Program-made: the position numbers and the translations under genes
The notes under the pieces: model-generated
What the model was told of the DNA's origin: nothing
Databases searched by the model: none
The model's input: the letters and a program-made list of their open reading frames with translations, nothing else
Shown here: positions 7,946 through 15,222 of the stretch, in pieces
How positions within the stretch are numbered: the first letter of the stretch is position 1
Layout of the letters: every line of letters begins with the position of its first letter
From: SIG351 sp045627045
Lineage (GTDB): Bacteria; Bacillota; Clostridia; HGM11327
Assembly: GCA_045627045.1 (NCBI GenBank)
Contig: JAZQMY010000006.1
Coordinates: forward strand, 1 to 26,283
Direction of reading: 5' to 3'
Length of the DNA stretch: 26,283 bases

Positions 7946-8317
7946 TCAGTTCTTTTCGCCTGTTGTAAGCCTCTTGATGGCCTCAAAGGTTTCCATACTT
8001 ATCACGTGCTCCATTCTGCACGCATCCTCCACCGCCGTAACAGGTGACACTCCCAGGTCTATGAGCCATGTGGACAGTATCGTGTGGCGTTCAAACATTT
8101 TTTCGGCTATCTTTCTGCCCTCATCACGAAGGATTATGTATCCGTTTCTGTCAACGTCTATATATCCGTTTTCACGCAGATTCTTCATTGCCACGCTGAC
8201 GCTCGGCTTTGAGAAATCAAGCTCGTTGGCAATATCTATTGAACGCACTCCGCCGTTTCGTTTTTCGAGAATAAGTATCGTTTCAAGATAATTTTCAGCA
8301 GATTCCAGAATTCTCAT
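7946..8317 (-). CDS. DtxR/MntR-family metal-dependent transcriptional regulator
   Basis: A 123-residue winged-helix protein of the iron/manganese-dependent repressor family. The N-terminal part has ENYLETILIL, the recognition region IDIANELDFSKPSVSVAMKN and the wing YIDVDRNGYIILRDEGRKIAE. The metal-binding and dimerisation domain follows, with ERHTILSTWL and EDACRMEHVIS, whose Glu, Cys and His resemble the family's metal ligands. It lacks the C-terminal SH3 domain, as MntR does. Which metal it senses cannot be told. It is unusual in being placed directly before metF. The ATG at 8317 is preceded by a GGGGG ribosome binding site. Confidence 0.9.
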   Translation of the reverse strand: MRILESAENYLETILILEKRNGGVRSIDIANELDFSKPSVSVAMKNLRENGYIDVDRNGYIILRDEGRKIAEKMFERHTILSTWLIDLGVSPVTAVEDACRMEHVISMETFEAIKRLTTGEKN

Positions 8318-8366
8318 GGAAACATACCCCCTTTTCTATCATTGCAGATATAATTACATTTTAAGA

Positions 8367-9155
8367 TTACAGCCCTGTCACCGTTTCAAAAAGTCTTGTG
8401 ACAAAATCTGAAGCCTCATCATACACCGCATGGCCATATTCATTATAAACATACGGCTCACAGCCGAGCTTTTCCGCAAGCTCATAAAGAGCTTCGCCCG
8501 AGGTCACTCTGTCCTTTTTACCGCCCATAACGGCGCATTTGCAGGTGATTCCGTCAAGGTCACCGTATCCGTCAAAATCAAGGCACGCCTTTGCAAGTAT
8601 CGCAAAGCGCTCAAGCTCTTCTTTTGTGCCCATCTTTTCAAGCATGTCAAATGCATCTTTGTTTGCCGCAATCAGCTCCGGAGAATAAAGCTTCTCAAAT
8701 ACGGCTCTGTTCAGAAGGACGGGATCTCCGTTTTCTGCAAGGCACATCCATTCAGAAAGCGTCTCTCGGCTTGTATCGTTATTTCTTGCAAGAGTTGACG
8801 CGAGAACAAGCTTTTTGACAAGCTCCGGATATCTCTGTGTCAGCCTCTGGGCTATCATTCCCCCCTGCGACACTCCGTAAAGCGTTATATCCGAAAGCCC
8901 GAGCAGTTCCATTGCCTCTGCCGTATCGTCTGCCATATCGGTAATGGAGTAGCCCTTTGTGATATTCTTTTTTCTGTCAAAGAGATATACCGTGTATTTT
9001 TCCTTGAATACAGAATACTGTGCCTTGACCGCTTCTGCGCTCTGCATAACGGAAATAAGGCTCATGCCGGGCAGAATGACAAATATTTCTTTTCCCTCGC
9101 CGAATGAAAAGTACTCCATTTCGGCTCTGTTTGTTTTTATAGTACGTATTTCCAT
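8367..9155 (-). CDS. alpha/beta hydrolase
   Basis: A 262-residue alpha/beta-hydrolase-fold enzyme, probably cytoplasmic since no signal peptide is present. The nucleophile elbow is YGVSQGGM with Ser96, the probable acid is D215 (GGKKDRV) and the catalytic His is H242 (EYGHAVYDE). The oxyanion segment VILPGMS lies near residue 28. The substrate is unknown; the sequence resembles general carboxylester/lactone hydrolases rather than a named enzyme. It is the first gene after the promoter at 9228-9256, with AGAAGG upstream of its ATG, and heads the leftward run into the methionine genes. Confidence 0.85.
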   Translation of the reverse strand: MEIRTIKTNRAEMEYFSFGEGKEIFVILPGMSLISVMQSAEAVKAQYSVFKEKYTVYLFDRKKNITKGYSITDMADDTAEAMELLGLSDITLYGVSQGGMIAQRLTQRYPELVKKLVLASTLARNNDTSRETLSEWMCLAENGDPVLLNRAVFEKLYSPELIAANKDAFDMLEKMGTKEELERFAILAKACLDFDGYGDLDGITCKCAVMGGKKDRVTSGEALYELAEKLGCEPYVYNEYGHAVYDEASDFVTRLFETVTGL

Positions 9156-9227
9156 ATCAATTACCTTCTGATCCGGCCGTTTAATGCATATCTCCGGATT
9201 GGTATATGCCTCCCATAATATATATCA

Positions 9228-9256
9228 ATGATATCACATTTGAACTCATTTGTCAA
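9228..9256 (-). promoter_or_regulatory. sigma-A promoter of the hydrolase-metF-metH operon
   Basis: On the minus strand TTGACA (9256-9251) is followed after 17 bp by TATCAT (9233-9228). The predicted start near 9221 gives a leader of about 65 nt before the hydrolase ATG at 9155. The leader is too short for a known SAM or cobalamin riboswitch, and I see none. Confidence 0.8.
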
Positions 9257-9323
9257 CAGAGTTTGCTCCAACATATTTTTTAATTTTATTTTTCCGATTT
9301 TCTATTTTTTTCTAGAAATCGTA

Positions 9324-9352
9324 TTGACAAATCATTCATAGTGTGCTATAAT
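9324..9352 (+). promoter_or_regulatory. consensus promoter of tRNA-Met
   Basis: TTGACA (9324-9329), 17-bp spacer, TATAAT (9347-9352): a perfect match to the housekeeping consensus, 37 bp upstream of the tRNA gene. It is divergent from the hydrolase promoter about 70 bp away. Confidence 0.92.
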
Positions 9353-9389
9353 ATGCATGTTCAATCGGGAGCACCTCCCAATCATAAAT

Positions 9390-9466
9390 GGCTACGTAGC
9401 TCAGCTGGCTAGAGCATTCGGTTCATACCCGAAGTGTCGGCGGTTCAAATCCGTCCGTAGCCACCA
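9390..9466 (+). tRNA. tRNA-Met(CAU), elongator
   Basis: A complete 77-nt cloverleaf with encoded CCA: acceptor stem GGCTACG/CGTAGCC, D-arm with TAGCTCAGCTGGCTAGAGC, and anticodon stem TTCGG/CCGAA around the loop TTCATAC, so the anticodon is CAU. The T-arm carries GGTTCAAATCC. The initiator is ruled out because position 1-72 is a G-C pair instead of a mismatch. The anticodon arm GGTTCATACCC matches elongator Met tRNAs of Firmicutes rather than the lysidine-modified tRNA-Ile. It is a single tRNA with its own promoter and terminator. Confidence 0.96.
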
Positions 9467-9467
9467 A

Positions 9468-9502
9468 AAAATTCCCATGGATTTTTCCGTGGGAATTTTT
9501 TT
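9468..9502 (+). terminator. intrinsic terminator after tRNA-Met (bidirectional)
   Basis: Stem TTCCCATGG (9472-9480) pairs with CCGTGGGAA (9487-9495), one G-U pair, loop ATTTTT, followed by seven T. The A-run before the stem gives a U-tract on the other strand, so it can also end leftward transcripts from the methyltransferase gene. Confidence 0.9.
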
Positions 9503-9642
9503 ACCTTTCATTATTCAAATGCTCCGTAAGGATATATCTCAATCTCAGCAGCCGTTTGTCAACAGAGAAATACAAGTTCCGTCTCAATCCAAAAAATATC
9601 AGATTTTTTCTTGCTTTCGTTGCAGGAGTGGTTCATGCAATC

Positions 9643-10380
9643 TCAGTCTTTGTTTGCTTTCTTCATTTCGTCGGGAGAAAAAATCCAGACAGAATATCTC
9701 TGCGGACACGGACATATTGGCATTATTCCTTTTTTGAATATCCAATTGCGTTCACAAAGCGTCCAGCCCGAGCGATTCAGCATAAAATTGCCTGACTGCG
9801 TATCGCACCAATATATCAGTTTGATAGGATGTGTCAGCTGTTCTTCAAGCAAAAGTGCGAATTTGAAGAAAGTCTCCTTTTCAAACGGTCTGAAAAGGAA
9901 AAGCACTGTATACTCGTTATAGTCAAGTTTGAATGCGTCGCCCTGGAAAATATGAGCATTTTCATACTTTTTTGACCATTCCTCAGCTATTGCCGCAACT
10001 TTGGGATTTAATTCCACACCGTACAGATTGGTTTTTACGTTTTCCCTGAGAAAATATGCAATCACTCTGCCCTTTCCGCAGCCTATATCAATAAACTTAT
10101 CGTCTTCCGATAATTCAAGTGACGAACATATCTTTTTCATGCAATAGTAATGTGTTGACTGGCTTCCTGTTGCACCCATTGTATCCCGGTACTCTGACGG
10201 AACGTATTTTGAAAGAGATCTGCCGCATATTTTTCTGTCTTTTATTGCGTCTACCGCATTTTCAATATACTGCCCGACTCTGCACACCTTTCTTCCAAAC
10301 CATGACCTGTATAATTTTTTATTCCAATGCGGTTTTGGATTATTATCCGCTTTCTTTATTTCTATCTTATTATCAGGCAT
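9643..10380 (-). CDS. class I SAM-dependent methyltransferase
   Basis: A 245-residue protein with a Rossmann methyltransferase core starting at about residue 90. Motif I is FIDIGCGKGRVIAYF (D98 to about 110), followed by the acidic residue closing the second strand in YGVELNP. A basic N-terminal region of about 60 residues precedes the core. The substrate is unknown. Its start overlaps the end of the upstream membrane-protein gene by 19 bp, so the two are almost certainly co-expressed. No membrane helix or signal peptide is seen. The shared bidirectional terminator at 9468-9502 lies downstream. Confidence 0.85.
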   Translation of the reverse strand: MPDNKIEIKKADNNPKPHWNKKLYRSWFGRKVCRVGQYIENAVDAIKDRKICGRSLSKYVPSEYRDTMGATGSQSTHYYCMKKICSSLELSEDDKFIDIGCGKGRVIAYFLRENVKTNLYGVELNPKVAAIAEEWSKKYENAHIFQGDAFKLDYNEYTVLFLFRPFEKETFFKFALLLEEQLTHPIKLIYWCDTQSGNFMLNRSGWTLCERNWIFKKGIMPICPCPQRYSVWIFSPDEMKKANKD

Positions 10381-11057
10381 ATTATTATGATGATCACGAC
10401 CAATGCCATGCCTATCAGGACAGCATTAATGAGTTCGTAATCTGTTTCCTTTCTTTTTTTTGCAGAATTTTCGGCGGGAGCTTTTGCCTTATCCAGCGTT
10501 GTTGCCGATGTTTTCTTTTTTGTCTGAGGTATTGCTTTGCTTTTCGGAGCAATATTTTCCGTTTCAAAAACAGTACCAAGCGATTTTCCCGACAGTCTCT
10601 GTGATATTTTGGGAGCAGTATCGTCTTTTGCATTTATTACCCGGCCTTTTTCCTTGACCTCAGCCGCAGTATTTTTCTCTTGCTTTGTTTTTGCGGAGGA
10701 TTTTACTTCCTTTGCCGGTTTCTTTTTTCCTGCCGATGATTCTTCTGCTTTCTTGAGTTGAGTGAGCGGATCCTTCCCTGCAAGCATACCGTCATAGAAA
10801 AGCCGCAATTCCGTGTAATCAGTTGCCGTGCAGATGCCTGACTCGCCCTCGTGCGCAAGTCTGTTTCTCAGCCATCTCCAGTGCTTTATTTTCTTATACT
10901 GATCGTGCCAGAGCGGAACCGTCTCAAGTCCCTTCTCCTCCGACTCTTCCATTTTGGTTATATATTCACTCACGCCGTGCTCGCAAGAATACACATCATT
11001 GCACAGCTTCTCAAGCTTTTTGAATGCTTCAAAGAATGAGTTATCAAGTACTTCCAT
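10362..11057 (-). CDS. HEPN-like domain protein with Lys-rich linker and C-terminal membrane anchor
   Basis: A 231-residue protein with no function I can name. Residues 1-105 form a probably helical domain containing WRWLRNRLAHEG, in which R64-N65-x3-H69 fits the R-x4-6-H signature of HEPN domains, many of which are RNases. Residues 106-205 are a low-complexity Lys/Ala/Glu/Ser linker. Residues 208-230 are one hydrophobic helix ending in Arg, giving a tail-anchored protein with its N-terminal domain inside the cell. It is transcribed leftward from a promoter at 11092-11120 and overlaps the methyltransferase gene by 19 bp. The HEPN assignment is inference from a short motif. Confidence 0.75.
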   Translation of the reverse strand: MEVLDNSFFEAFKKLEKLCNDVYSCEHGVSEYITKMEESEEKGLETVPLWHDQYKKIKHWRWLRNRLAHEGESGICTATDYTELRLFYDGMLAGKDPLTQLKKAEESSAGKKKPAKEVKSSAKTKQEKNTAAEVKEKGRVINAKDDTAPKISQRLSGKSLGTVFETENIAPKSKAIPQTKKKTSATTLDKAKAPAENSAKKRKETDYELINAVLIGMALVVIIIIICLIIR

Positions 11058-11091
11058 ATTATCTTTCCTGCCATTGAATCAAGTGTCTTAA

Positions 11092-11120
11092 ATTATATCA
11101 TACATATTGATTTTTTACAA
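11092..11120 (-). promoter_or_regulatory. promoter of the HEPN-like/methyltransferase pair
   Basis: Minus strand: TTGTAA (11120-11115), 17-bp spacer, TATAAT (11097-11092). It is about 35 bp upstream of the ATG at 11057 and divergent from the peptidase promoter. Confidence 0.7.
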
Positions 11121-11171
11121 GGCAGAACCTTTCATATCTTTCCTCCTCAAGGCATTTTTACTGTATTACAC

Positions 11172-11200
11172 TTGACAACGAGTGCCTTTTCTGATAAAAT
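11172..11200 (+). promoter_or_regulatory. promoter of the M14 peptidase gene
   Basis: TTGACA (11172-11177), 17-bp spacer, TAAAAT (11195-11200), 35 bp before the ATG. A GAAAGGA ribosome binding site precedes the start. Confidence 0.8.
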
Positions 11201-11235
11201 AATGTAAATACGTTTTCTTGTGAAAGGAAAAAAAT

Positions 11236-12438
11236 ATGTATTCATTGAATATAGATGCAAAAGTCAGAGAGGACTATTCCGTTGATCTGTACTTTTTAAC
11301 ATGGCACGCAAGAGAATTCAGGATACTGCGAGAAAAAACAGATGGCTTCGGCTTCATGTTCTACGACGGCGACAGAAAGCCTGCAAATGCAGAGGTTCTT
11401 TTTGAAGGTGCACCTGAAATGGAAGCTGATTATTATCATTTCTGCGATAAAAACACTGAGGTCAACACGCTGTACTTTTACTGGGTAGAGCTTCTACACG
11501 GTGACAGCGAGCCTGTGCTTTCTCATCCGATTATGGTTACGGTACGTGACAATCGTACATGGTGGAGACGCAAGCAGATCGATGAATATGTCATGCAGCT
11601 GAAAAATGACTTCCCGGATCTGATCACAATATCCGAATGTGGAAAAACCACTGCCGGCTATCCCGTAAAATACCTCACCATAGGTAATCCCGACAGAAGA
11701 ATTGCTTTCGTTGGCACAGTTCACGCCGCTGAAAGCGGCCCTGAAAACATTCTTCCCGCTATCCGAAACATTCTTGAGATCGACAGTCACTTCTTTGACA
11801 AAACCGGAATCGCAATGCTTCCGTCAATCGGCTCCGACACGAGAGAAAAGAGCTGTGAAGGCACAAGCTGGTATCTCAGAGCCACCCCGAACGGAACTGA
11901 TGTCAACCGTAATTTCCCTGCTCACTGGGAGGATGTAAGCAAGCTTTACGGCTTGTCCACGGATTTTTATCTTGACAACGTTTACAGAGGACCCTTCCCT
12001 GCATCCGAAAATGAAACACAGGCCGTCATGCGCTACGTTGATGAGGTAAAGCCCGAGGTATTGTTCTCCTGCCACTGGATCGCGCCTCTTTGTGAAAACA
12101 AATTCGTATACTCCGCATATGCCGCTCCAGAATCGGACTATGCAAAGAAGTGCAATGAATACGCAGTTGTATATTCAAAGGGCTTTGAAAAGCTCCTCAA
12201 GAGGAAATTCACGGAGGATAACTTTTTCACCGAAAACCTCAGCACCGGCGGAAGCCTTCCGACATACTGCTACGAAAAGGGAATCATCGCCTTTGACCTT
12301 GAGGGCGGCATAAACGACGAATTCATAGGCGTTCAGCAGGGCTCGGGAACATACGAAATGCTTCAGCTCAACGTGAAGTGCCATGAGAACGCGATAAGAT
12401 CCATCATTGCATACCTGAATGAAAAAACAGCTGAATGA
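11236..12438 (+). CDS. M14-family zinc carboxypeptidase
   Basis: A 400-residue metallocarboxypeptidase-type protein. An N-terminal beta-rich domain (about 1-105) precedes the catalytic domain. Zinc ligands are H163 and E166 in GTVHAAESG and H280 in FSCHW. The substrate-binding Asn-Arg pair is N224-R225 in GTDVNRNFPAHW, and the catalytic Glu is E356 in FDLEGG. No signal peptide is visible, so it is likely cytoplasmic and may act on imported peptides or cell-wall fragments; the substrate is not known. It is monocistronic, between its own promoter at 11172 and the terminator at 12463. Confidence 0.9.
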   Translation: MYSLNIDAKVREDYSVDLYFLTWHAREFRILREKTDGFGFMFYDGDRKPANAEVLFEGAPEMEADYYHFCDKNTEVNTLYFYWVELLHGDSEPVLSHPIMVTVRDNRTWWRRKQIDEYVMQLKNDFPDLITISECGKTTAGYPVKYLTIGNPDRRIAFVGTVHAAESGPENILPAIRNILEIDSHFFDKTGIAMLPSIGSDTREKSCEGTSWYLRATPNGTDVNRNFPAHWEDVSKLYGLSTDFYLDNVYRGPFPASENETQAVMRYVDEVKPEVLFSCHWIAPLCENKFVYSAYAAPESDYAKKCNEYAVVYSKGFEKLLKRKFTEDNFFTENLSTGGSLPTYCYEKGIIAFDLEGGINDEFIGVQQGSGTYEMLQLNVKCHENAIRSIIAYLNEKTAE

Positions 12439-12462
12439 TCATCTGAAAATCAAAAATCAAAA

Positions 12463-12496
12463 ACGGAGCGGTCTATCATTTGCCGCTCCGTTTTTT
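12463..12496 (+). terminator. bidirectional intrinsic terminator
   Basis: ACGGAGCGG (12463-12471) pairs perfectly with CCGCTCCGT (12483-12491) around an 11-nt loop, followed by a T-run. A preceding A-run gives a U-tract on the minus strand as well. It ends the rightward M14 gene and any leftward transcript of the kinase remnant at 12506. Confidence 0.92.
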
Positions 12497-12505
12497 GATC
12501 GGTTC

Positions 12506-12698
12506 TCATTTCATAACGGGGATGTTTACTCTGAATTCCACCAATCCGTCATAACATAGAACTTCTATACTTCCTTTGTGTGATGCAGTTATTGCTTTTG
12601 CTATGGCAAGTCCGAGGCCGTAATGATTTTCATCTGCATTGCGTACCGTATCAAGCCTGAAAAAGCCTTTCACGTTGTTCCTGCGGAATTTCATCGAC
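12506..12698 (-). pseudogene. histidine kinase C-terminal remnant
   Basis: Only the last part of a sensor kinase ATP-binding domain remains. It shows the F-box-like FFRLDTVRN, the G2 box YGLGLAIAKAI, and the ending HKGSIEVLCYDGLVEFRVNIP. These match the usual GLGLAI(A/V)K...HGG.I.V end of HATPase_c. The segment IPQEQRERLF, read in the frame of the upstream ABC permease, also looks like the kinase stretch just before the F-box. That implies a small frameshifting deletion near 12665. All upstream kinase domains (sensor, HAMP, DHp, N box) are missing, so it cannot be active. Confidence 0.75.
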
Positions 12699-13262
12699 CT
12701 TATTCTGCTGCGAGTTCTGACTTTCAACCTGACCTGCAAGAAGCGCATTTGTTACCGGAACAGAGCTTACTGCGCCTATTCCGGCACCGATAAAGTTCAT
12801 TCCGCCAAAGCCCGAGAAGTCAAAGCCCGTGCCGGAGCCGGAATCGGAGTCTCCTGTCTCATCACTTACCGGAAGCAGTTCGCCCGATCCGTTAAGAGAT
12901 ACCGTAATCGTAAAATAGAAATCCTGCACGGACTTAGCAGAAACATATTTTTTATACTCCTCAAGTGTCAGCTCCGAAGCATTTCCCATTATATCCGAAA
13001 ACTGATTACGGTCGAACATACCGCTGAAGCCCTGGGCAAAGCTTCCGCCCATAATATTGTTCATCATGGAGCTTCTGTCATACGAAATCGTCGCAGAAAT
13101 ACTCATTCCGTCCAAAGTGTTCTTCTTTGTGCTTTCCGCCGCCTGTCTGACAGAGAGTCCGAGGCAAGCGGAAACGGCAATCACAAGAGCTATAATGCCT
13201 ATAAGAATATTACGCCCTTTTGATCTGCCGATACATCTCAATGCATTTTTTATAATGTACAT
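12651..13262 (-). pseudogene. ABC transporter permease (MacB/FtsX type), truncated and fused to kinase remnant
   Basis: An open frame of 203 residues starts MYIIKNALRCIGRSKGRN, followed by a transmembrane helix (about 19-40, ILIGIIALVIAVSACLGLSV). A Gly/Ser/Asp-rich extracytoplasmic region comes next, with MGGSFAQGFSGMF and TGFDFSGFGGMNF. This is the N-terminal third of a MacB/FtsX-type permease. The remaining three helices and the ATPase partner are absent. The sequence runs directly into the kinase remnant near 12700. A ribosome binding site (GGAAAGG) precedes the ATG, so a membrane-anchored fragment might still be made. The likely cause is a deletion that removed the rest of a permease-ATPase-regulator-kinase locus. 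Confidence 0.75.
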
Positions 13263-13366
13263 AGTTCAATTTCCTTTCCCGAAATTATTTCTTACAGTCA
13301 GTAATTATACAAAATAACATTGAAAAAAGATTGAACATTTTTCTATTCGGCAAGTTCCGAACAAGA

Positions 13367-13405
13367 AAACCGACCGTATCCTCTGTGATACGATCGGTTT
13401 TTATG
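13367..13405 (+). terminator. hairpin with T-tract, probable terminator between opposing remnants
   Basis: AAACCGACCGTATC (13367-13380) pairs with GATACGATCGGTTT (13387-13400), one mismatch, 6-nt loop, followed by TTT. An AAAA run on the left flank gives some U-tract for leftward transcripts, so it may mainly end the GNAT gene at 13482. Confidence 0.7.
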
Positions 13406-13481
13406 CTTTATCAGCCGGGTATCAAAGTCTGCCCGACTTTTCTTCATTATTGTTTATTATTTTTCAGTTTTTCTATACAGA

Positions 13482-14012
13482 TCATTTCATTATCTTTTCG
13501 AATCGGAACATTTCATCGGGTCCTTCATCGTCGTACTCTTCTTCATTCGTGTCCCTGTTGAATGAGCCGAAGAACTCCACGGCATGAAAGCCGCATTTAT
13601 TGATATAGAAATGAATATTCCTTTTTTCAAAATAGGGAGTGCACGTTTCCCAGACCTTTGTTTCGGGATAAAGCTTTTCCACCGCCTGCCATGCCGCAAA
13701 CCCGATGCCCTTGCTATGCTCTTCAGGAGATACAAACAGTAATTCAAGTTCATTGTGCTGAGTCTCTTCGTTGATTTTCAGCACAAGGCCGCCCACGTTT
13801 TTTCCGTCTTTACAAATGCGATAGGCTGTGCCCTCGTCAATGCATTTTTCGATGGTCTCCCCGGAAATAATTTCTCCGTCAGAATCAAGATGCTCATCAC
13901 GAGTTCCGAATTCTTCCAGAGCACCGTATTTGAATGCGTATTGGTTGTCAAGAATAAACTGACTGCGGTCATCCGCTGTCAAAGGTGTGAGTGTAATTTC
14001 CGGTGTGTTCAT
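13482..14012 (-). CDS. GNAT-family N-acetyltransferase
   Basis: A 176-residue acetyl-CoA-dependent acetyltransferase-like protein. The acetyl-CoA binding motif A is seen as LELLFVSPEEHSKGIGFAAW (about residues 89-108), followed by YFEKRNIHFYINKCGF, the usual motif B ending. The C-terminus is acidic (NEEEYDDEGPDEM). The substrate is unknown. The start has only a weak ribosome binding site. It is monocistronic and leftward, divergent from the TetR operon across a 356-bp spacer. Confidence 0.85.
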   Translation of the reverse strand: MNTPEITLTPLTADDRSQFILDNQYAFKYGALEEFGTRDEHLDSDGEIISGETIEKCIDEGTAYRICKDGKNVGGLVLKINEETQHNELELLFVSPEEHSKGIGFAAWQAVEKLYPETKVWETCTPYFEKRNIHFYINKCGFHAVEFFGSFNRDTNEEEYDDEGPDEMFRFEKIMK

Positions 14013-14297
14013 AAGCTGTAAATAACGTCTCCGTATAGTACTTTGTTTTTATTTCGAAAGGATCTTACTGCACTTTCTCTTTGTTTATCAGGAAGAGCTT
14101 TGTTCATATGCTGTCATCCCAAAGTGCCGCCGGCGAAAACATATTTGTAGCGGAAATAAGGCTTGCAAGGCAAAGGTTCTTCAGATACTTATTATATTAT
14201 ATCACCGAAATTCTTCTTTTGCAAGACAGAATCAGGCACTCTCCCTCTGCCACCGTTATTCATTTGTAACAAATTTGTAACAAAAGCAATAAGCCTC
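14013..14297. other. intergenic spacer upstream of the TetR operon
   Basis: About 285 bp without a convincing gene. It contains a tandem 11-bp repeat, ATTTGTAACAA twice (14262-14272 and 14273-14283), each part of the near-palindrome TTTGTxACAAA. The repeat ends 14 bp before the TetR -35 box. Open frames here are short and have no supported start. Confidence 0.6.
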
Positions 14298-14349
14298 TTG
14301 ACAAGTGACCGCTTGGTCACTATAATATAAGGTATCCAGTCGGTCACTG
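14298..14349 (+). promoter_or_regulatory. TetR-operon promoter with embedded operator
   Basis: TTGACA (14298-14303), 17-bp spacer, TATAAT (14321-14326): a perfect promoter. The spacer is an inverted repeat, AGTGACC-GCTT-GGTCACT (14304-14321), so a bound repressor would cover both boxes. A second related element, CAGTCGGTCACTG (14337-14349), lies at or just past the transcription start. The layout strongly suggests autorepression by the TetR protein encoded next. Confidence 0.88.
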
Positions 14350-14368
14350 TGTTTATATGGAGGACATT

Positions 14369-14971
14369 ATGGAAAACACTACAAAAGAAAAGATCCTTGA
14401 TGCGGCGCTTGTCAGCTTTGCGGAAAACGGTTATAAAGGAACGAACCTTCGTGATCTTGCCGCAGGAATGGGGCTCAGCAAATCAGCACTTTATAAGCAT
14501 TATGCAAGCAAGGAAGATATCTGGAATGCCGTCCTTGACAGGATGGAGGCCTATTATTCCGCAAGATTCGGTTCACCTGAGAATATGCCGTCCGTGCCGA
14601 AGTCCTGCGAGGAGCTTTGTGCCATGTCAATGCATATGCTTGAATTCACCATGCACGATGAAAAGGTAATTCTGACAAGAAGGCTGCTTCTCACAGAACA
14701 GTTCAGGGATGAAAGAGCAAGGCATCTGGCCACTCTGCATTTCCTGAGCGGAACAAAGGATATGTATGCAAAGGTTTTTGCAGGAATGATGGCTGACGGC
14801 ATCCTGAAAGAAACCGATCCCGAGATTCTTGCCTTCGCCTACACTGCTCCGATCACAGAGTTGCTTCATTACTGCGACCGTGAGCCCGAAAAGGAGGCTG
14901 AAATTCTTCATCAGATTGAAGCCTTCATAAAGCACTTCATCAGCGAGTACGGCAAAGAAAATTCTGATTGA
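14369..14971 (+). CDS. TetR/AcrR-family repressor (operon regulator)
   Basis: A 200-residue TetR-type repressor. The N-terminal helix-turn-helix is clear: KEKILDAALVSFAENGYKGT, then LRDLAAGMGLSKSALYKHYASKEDIW. The rest is the ligand-binding and dimer domain. I choose the ATG at 14369, not the earlier ATG at 14357, because the GGAGGA at 14359-14364 is a good ribosome binding site for the later one and overlaps the earlier codon. The promoter spacer is a matching inverted repeat, so it probably represses itself and the following genes. The inducer is unknown. Confidence 0.93.
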   Translation: MENTTKEKILDAALVSFAENGYKGTNLRDLAAGMGLSKSALYKHYASKEDIWNAVLDRMEAYYSARFGSPENMPSVPKSCEELCAMSMHMLEFTMHDEKVILTRRLLLTEQFRDERARHLATLHFLSGTKDMYAKVFAGMMADGILKETDPEILAFAYTAPITELLHYCDREPEKEAEILHQIEAFIKHFISEYGKENSD

Positions 14972-14988
14972 TACAAAAGGAGAAACAA

Positions 14989-15213
14989 ATGAACAGAAAA
15001 ACAACAAACACTATTTTATTGATTTGCTCCGTCCTGCTTGCGATCAGCGGACTGATCTTCCTGCTTGTTTCAATATTCGGAGAAGCAAAAGCGGATAATT
15101 GGGCTTTGAACAGTGCATTGGCATCAATTATATTGGCAAATATTTTCAATATCATCCGCATTCAGCTGAACAAAAGATTAAATACTGTCATATTTTGTCG
15201 GAAAAGCAGGTGA
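14989..15213 (+). CDS. small two-helix membrane protein
   Basis: A 74-residue hypothetical protein beginning at an ATG preceded by AAAGGAG. It has a hydrophobic helix at about residues 7-30 (ILLICSVLLAISGLIFLLV) and a second at about 40-58 (LNSALASIILANIFNII), with a basic C-terminal tail. It is 17 bp after the TetR gene and 9 bp before the double GNAT gene, so it is in the same operon. I do not recognise a family; the function is unknown. Confidence 0.7.
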   Translation: MNRKTTNTILLICSVLLAISGLIFLLVSIFGEAKADNWALNSALASIILANIFNIIRIQLNKRLNTVIFCRKSR

Positions 15214-15222
15214 AAAACAAAA

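Noticed and set aside
9156..9227. Riboswitch (SAM, B12 or T-box) before the methionine operon
   Set aside because: The leader is about 65 nt and lacks the conserved elements of these riboswitches.
9390..9466. Initiator tRNA-fMet or lysidine tRNA-Ile
   Set aside because: The 1-72 pair is G-C, which excludes the initiator, and the anticodon arm matches elongator tRNA-Met.
12639..13223. Rightward open frame of 194 codons
   Set aside because: It is the complement of the permease remnant, whose leftward translation is clearly protein-like. The rightward frame has no recognisable domain.
14081..14269. Rightward open frame of 62 codons in the spacer before the TetR gene
   Set aside because: It has no ribosome binding site, no family resemblance and lies upstream of the promoter.
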